Positions 5,896 through 7,069 of a stretch of DNA of 7,069 nt are shown one piece after another (positions within the stretch are counted from its first letter, which is position 1; each line of letters begins with the position of its first letter). The stretch comes from Anaerolineales bacterium (lineage in GTDB: Bacteria > Chloroflexota > Anaerolineae > 4572-78 > NAK82). The stretch is from contig JAHELX010000235.1 in NCBI GenBank assembly GCA_024643945.1, positions 1 through 7,069 on the forward strand, read 5' to 3'. Below the pieces are notes generated by a model. It was given only the letters and a program-made list of their open reading frames with translations. It ran no database searches and was not told the DNA's origin. The translations under genes were made by a program, and so were the position numbers.

Positions 5896-6762
5896 ATGAA
5901 AGCGATGTCAAACAATATTTACAAGCAACAACGGACAGGCACTATAGGTTTGGCGTTGGTCACTGGCCTGGTGGCGATACTGGTACTGATTTTGTCCGCG
6001 TGCCAACCCGCTGAGCCCACACCAGCGACGGCTCCTTCCAACACGCCTGTTGCCACCGATATGCCTGCTCCTTCCAACACGCCCGCTCCCACTGACTCGC
6101 CGGTTCCCACCGATACACCGGTCCCCGCGCCTACTGAAGCGGTGGCTACTCCTTCCGTCACCGTGGCGGACCAGCCGCTTGTGGATGGCAAAGTCACCAT
6201 TGATAAGGTTGTAAGCAATGGCCCTGGCTGGCTTGTCGTCCACGCCGACAAAGACGGTGCCCCTGGCCCTGTGCTGGGCCACACGCCCGTGGCCGATGGC
6301 GAAAACGCCCATGTCGTAGTCGAACTGGCCGCCGAAGGTCGCACCCAGACATTGTACGCTATGTTGCATACGGATGCGGGTACGGTAGGCACCTATGAGT
6401 TCCCGGGTCCCGATGGGCCGGTGAGTGTGAACGGCGCAGTCGTCACCCCCGCGTTCCATGTCACCGGCGGACTGGAGGAAACCCCCACCATGAGCGAGCA
6501 AGCTGCTGTCAAGCTGGTGAACTTTGAGTTTGCGCCGAGGGAGTTGACAGTCAAAGTGGGAACCACTGTCGTCTGGACCTCTGAAGATAATCCAACCCAC
6601 ACCGTCACCGCCGACGACGGAAGCTTCGATTCGGGCACTATGCGCAAGGGTGACACCTTCAGCCATACCTTCACCCAGGCCGGCGAGTACCCCTATTACT
6701 GCGCTTTCCACGGTGCTCCGGGCGGCGTCGGCATGTCGGGCGTTGTCATCGTGACCAACTAA
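5896..6762 (+). CDS. Lipoprotein with DUF7282-like domain and C-terminal cupredoxin (type 1 copper) domain
   Basis: This 288-residue protein starts at ATG 5896 (GGAGA at 5885-5889 lies 6 nt upstream). Residues 14-36 are a lipoprotein signal ending in the lipobox LSAC with C36 as the lipidated cysteine, so the mature protein is tethered outside the membrane. A Pro/Thr/Ala linker with repeated NTPAPTDSP-like units covers about 37-86. Residues about 88-190 resemble DUF7282: VADQPLVDGKVTIDKV, GWLVVH, VLGHTPVADGENAHV, and YAMLHTDAGTVGTYEFPGPD. Residues about 202-288 are a cupredoxin with all four expected copper ligands: H235 (PTHTVTA), C269, H272 and M280, in a longer loop (C-x2-H-x7-M) than most plastocyanins. 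It probably carries electrons or binds copper at the cell surface; the partner is unknown. Its position behind the ECF/anti-sigma pair hints at shared control, but no common promoter motif is evident. Confidence 0.92.
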   Translation: MKAMSNNIYKQQRTGTIGLALVTGLVAILVLILSACQPAEPTPATAPSNTPVATDMPAPSNTPAPTDSPVPTDTPVPAPTEAVATPSVTVADQPLVDGKVTIDKVVSNGPGWLVVHADKDGAPGPVLGHTPVADGENAHVVVELAAEGRTQTLYAMLHTDAGTVGTYEFPGPDGPVSVNGAVVTPAFHVTGGLEETPTMSEQAAVKLVNFEFAPRELTVKVGTTVVWTSEDNPTHTVTADDGSFDSGTMRKGDTFSHTFTQAGEYPYYCAFHGAPGGVGMSGVVIVTN

Positions 6763-6850
6763 GTACTTGTTCAAAAACAACTTCGTATTTTTGTGGCGGT
6801 TTTACGCCTAATTTCCATTCCAAAGTGCGAAGTCATTCATGAACAAGTGC
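6763..6850. repeat. Palindromic element A, directly after the cupredoxin stop codon
   Basis: Bases 6763-6785 and 6828-6850 are imperfect inverted copies (18 of 23 positions), with ACTTGTTCA and ACTTCG as the conserved blocks. The 42-nt centre holds a small hairpin, GGCG-GTTTTA-CGCC (6795-6808). TAA occurs on both sides (6760-6762, the gene's stop codon, and 6851-6853), which could be a 3-bp target duplication or chance. No T-tract follows, so it is not a standard terminator. Confidence 0.65.
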
Positions 6851-6852
6851 TA

Positions 6853-6943
6853 AGGGTCCATAAAAGAATGAGTTCACGCACTACCATCCATTTTGCCCGA
6901 GAAATCCGCCTTAAATGCAGGAAGTTATTCATTTACGGACCCT
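6853..6943. repeat. Palindromic element B, abutting element A
   Basis: Bases 6853-6874 and 6922-6943 are imperfect inverted copies (18 of 22 positions), with tips AGGGTCC and GGACCCT. The reverse complement of element A shares an ordered set of blocks with B: GAATGASTTC, then GCACT, then AAA(T)CCGCC, then GAAGTTRTT. The two therefore look like diverged members of one family of about 90 bp in opposite orientation, with different outer tips. There is no coding capacity; a MITE-like or REP-like origin is inference. Confidence 0.6.
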
Positions 6944-6948
6944 GAAGC

Positions 6949-6969
6949 GGCAGGCGACCTTCGCCTGTC
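6949..6969. other. Strong hairpin with 9-bp stem and 3-nt loop
   Basis: GGCAGGCGA (6949-6957) pairs with TCGCCTGTC (6961-6969) around CCT, with one G:U pair in plus-strand RNA. Neither side has a run of T, so a rho-independent terminator is not clear in either direction. It stands 2 bp beyond the stop codon of the possible minus-strand frame at 6972, where it could protect or end that transcript. Confidence 0.55.
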
Positions 6970-6971
6970 TA

Positions 6972-7069
6972 CTATTGGATGATTCTCGTAGGCCCCCCAT
7001 CGTTGATCGTGAAACCTTTGGCGAGATATTGCATCAAAATGATATGAAAAGGGTAGAAGCATCTCACCC
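6972..7069 (-). CDS. Possible 3' end of a minus-strand gene running off the right edge
   Basis: On the minus strand an open frame enters from the right edge and ends at TAG (complement of 6972-6974), giving 31 visible residues ending MQYLAKGFTINDGGPTRIIQ. The composition looks protein-like, and a strong hairpin follows the stop at once. A frame this short can be open by chance, and I recognise no family. It is listed because nothing else explains 6970-7069; the opposite strand has only a 22-codon frame (stop TGA near 7044). Confidence 0.25.
   Translation of the reverse strand, partial: VRCFYPFHIILMQYLAKGFTINDGGPTRIIQ

Noticed and set aside
5908..6780. 290-codon minus-strand open frame opposite the cupredoxin lipoprotein gene (and a 157-codon one in another frame)
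   Set aside because: Its product is rich in Arg, Gly and His in a repetitive pattern that mirrors the Pro/Thr linker codons of the plus strand, has no recognisable domain, and the plus-strand product is convincing from signal peptide to copper ligands.
6763..6850. Rho-independent terminator for the cupredoxin gene
   Set aside because: The inverted repeat is imperfect, has a 42-nt centre and is not followed by a T-run; it fits a repeat element better.

Overview
The window is a piece of chromosome from an uncultured-type bacterium, most likely of the Chloroflexota (Anaerolineae or a relative). This is inferred, not proven. The pointers are two exported proteins with long Pro/Thr 'TPTPTP' linkers, a stand-alone KaiC-like ATPase, a DUF7282-like plus cupredoxin lipoprotein, an F420-type (deazaflavin) oxidoreductase, and an ECF sigma/RskA-type anti-sigma pair. 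Base composition is moderately GC-rich, with AT-rich islands at about 5460-5600 and 6763-6945. I see no rRNA, tRNA, CRISPR array or transposase gene.

Layout. (1) 1-287 is the 3' end of an unidentified plus-strand gene. (2) 288-376 is a degenerate 7-bp repeat tract that folds back on itself. (3) 419-1147 encodes a membrane-anchored Pro/Thr-linker protein with a C-terminal beta-type domain; 1323-2072 encodes a single-domain KaiC/RecA-like ATPase. (4) 2081-3880 is a minus-strand pair: a deazaflavin-dependent nitroreductase-family protein, then an acyl-CoA dehydrogenase, led by a near-consensus housekeeping promoter at 3922-3950. It converges on the KaiC-like gene with only 8 bp between the stop codons. 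(5) 4070-5440 is an ECF sigma factor and its membrane anti-sigma factor (zinc-finger N-terminus, one membrane helix, RskA domain). (6) 5441-5895 has no intact gene. It holds an AT-rich island with seven GATC sites in 95 bp, followed by the C-terminal stub of a blue-copper protein gene. (7) 5896-6762 is an intact lipoprotein with a DUF7282-like domain and a complete type 1 copper site. (8) 6763-6943 is two adjoining palindromic elements of about 90 bp, and 6949-6969 is a strong hairpin. The last 100 bp may hold the end of a minus-strand gene.

How the genes may work together. The sigma/anti-sigma pair is a complete envelope-signalling module, and the two copper-protein loci just downstream (one dead, one alive) are reasonable but unproven members of its regulon. 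The acyl-CoA dehydrogenase and F420-type oxidoreductase look co-transcribed and both do flavin or deazaflavin redox chemistry. The observations most worth following are the broken cupredoxin beside the GATC-rich island, the paired palindromic elements at the stop codon of the live cupredoxin gene, and the heptamer-repeat hairpin near the left edge. I found no clear sign of an entirely new multi-gene system.
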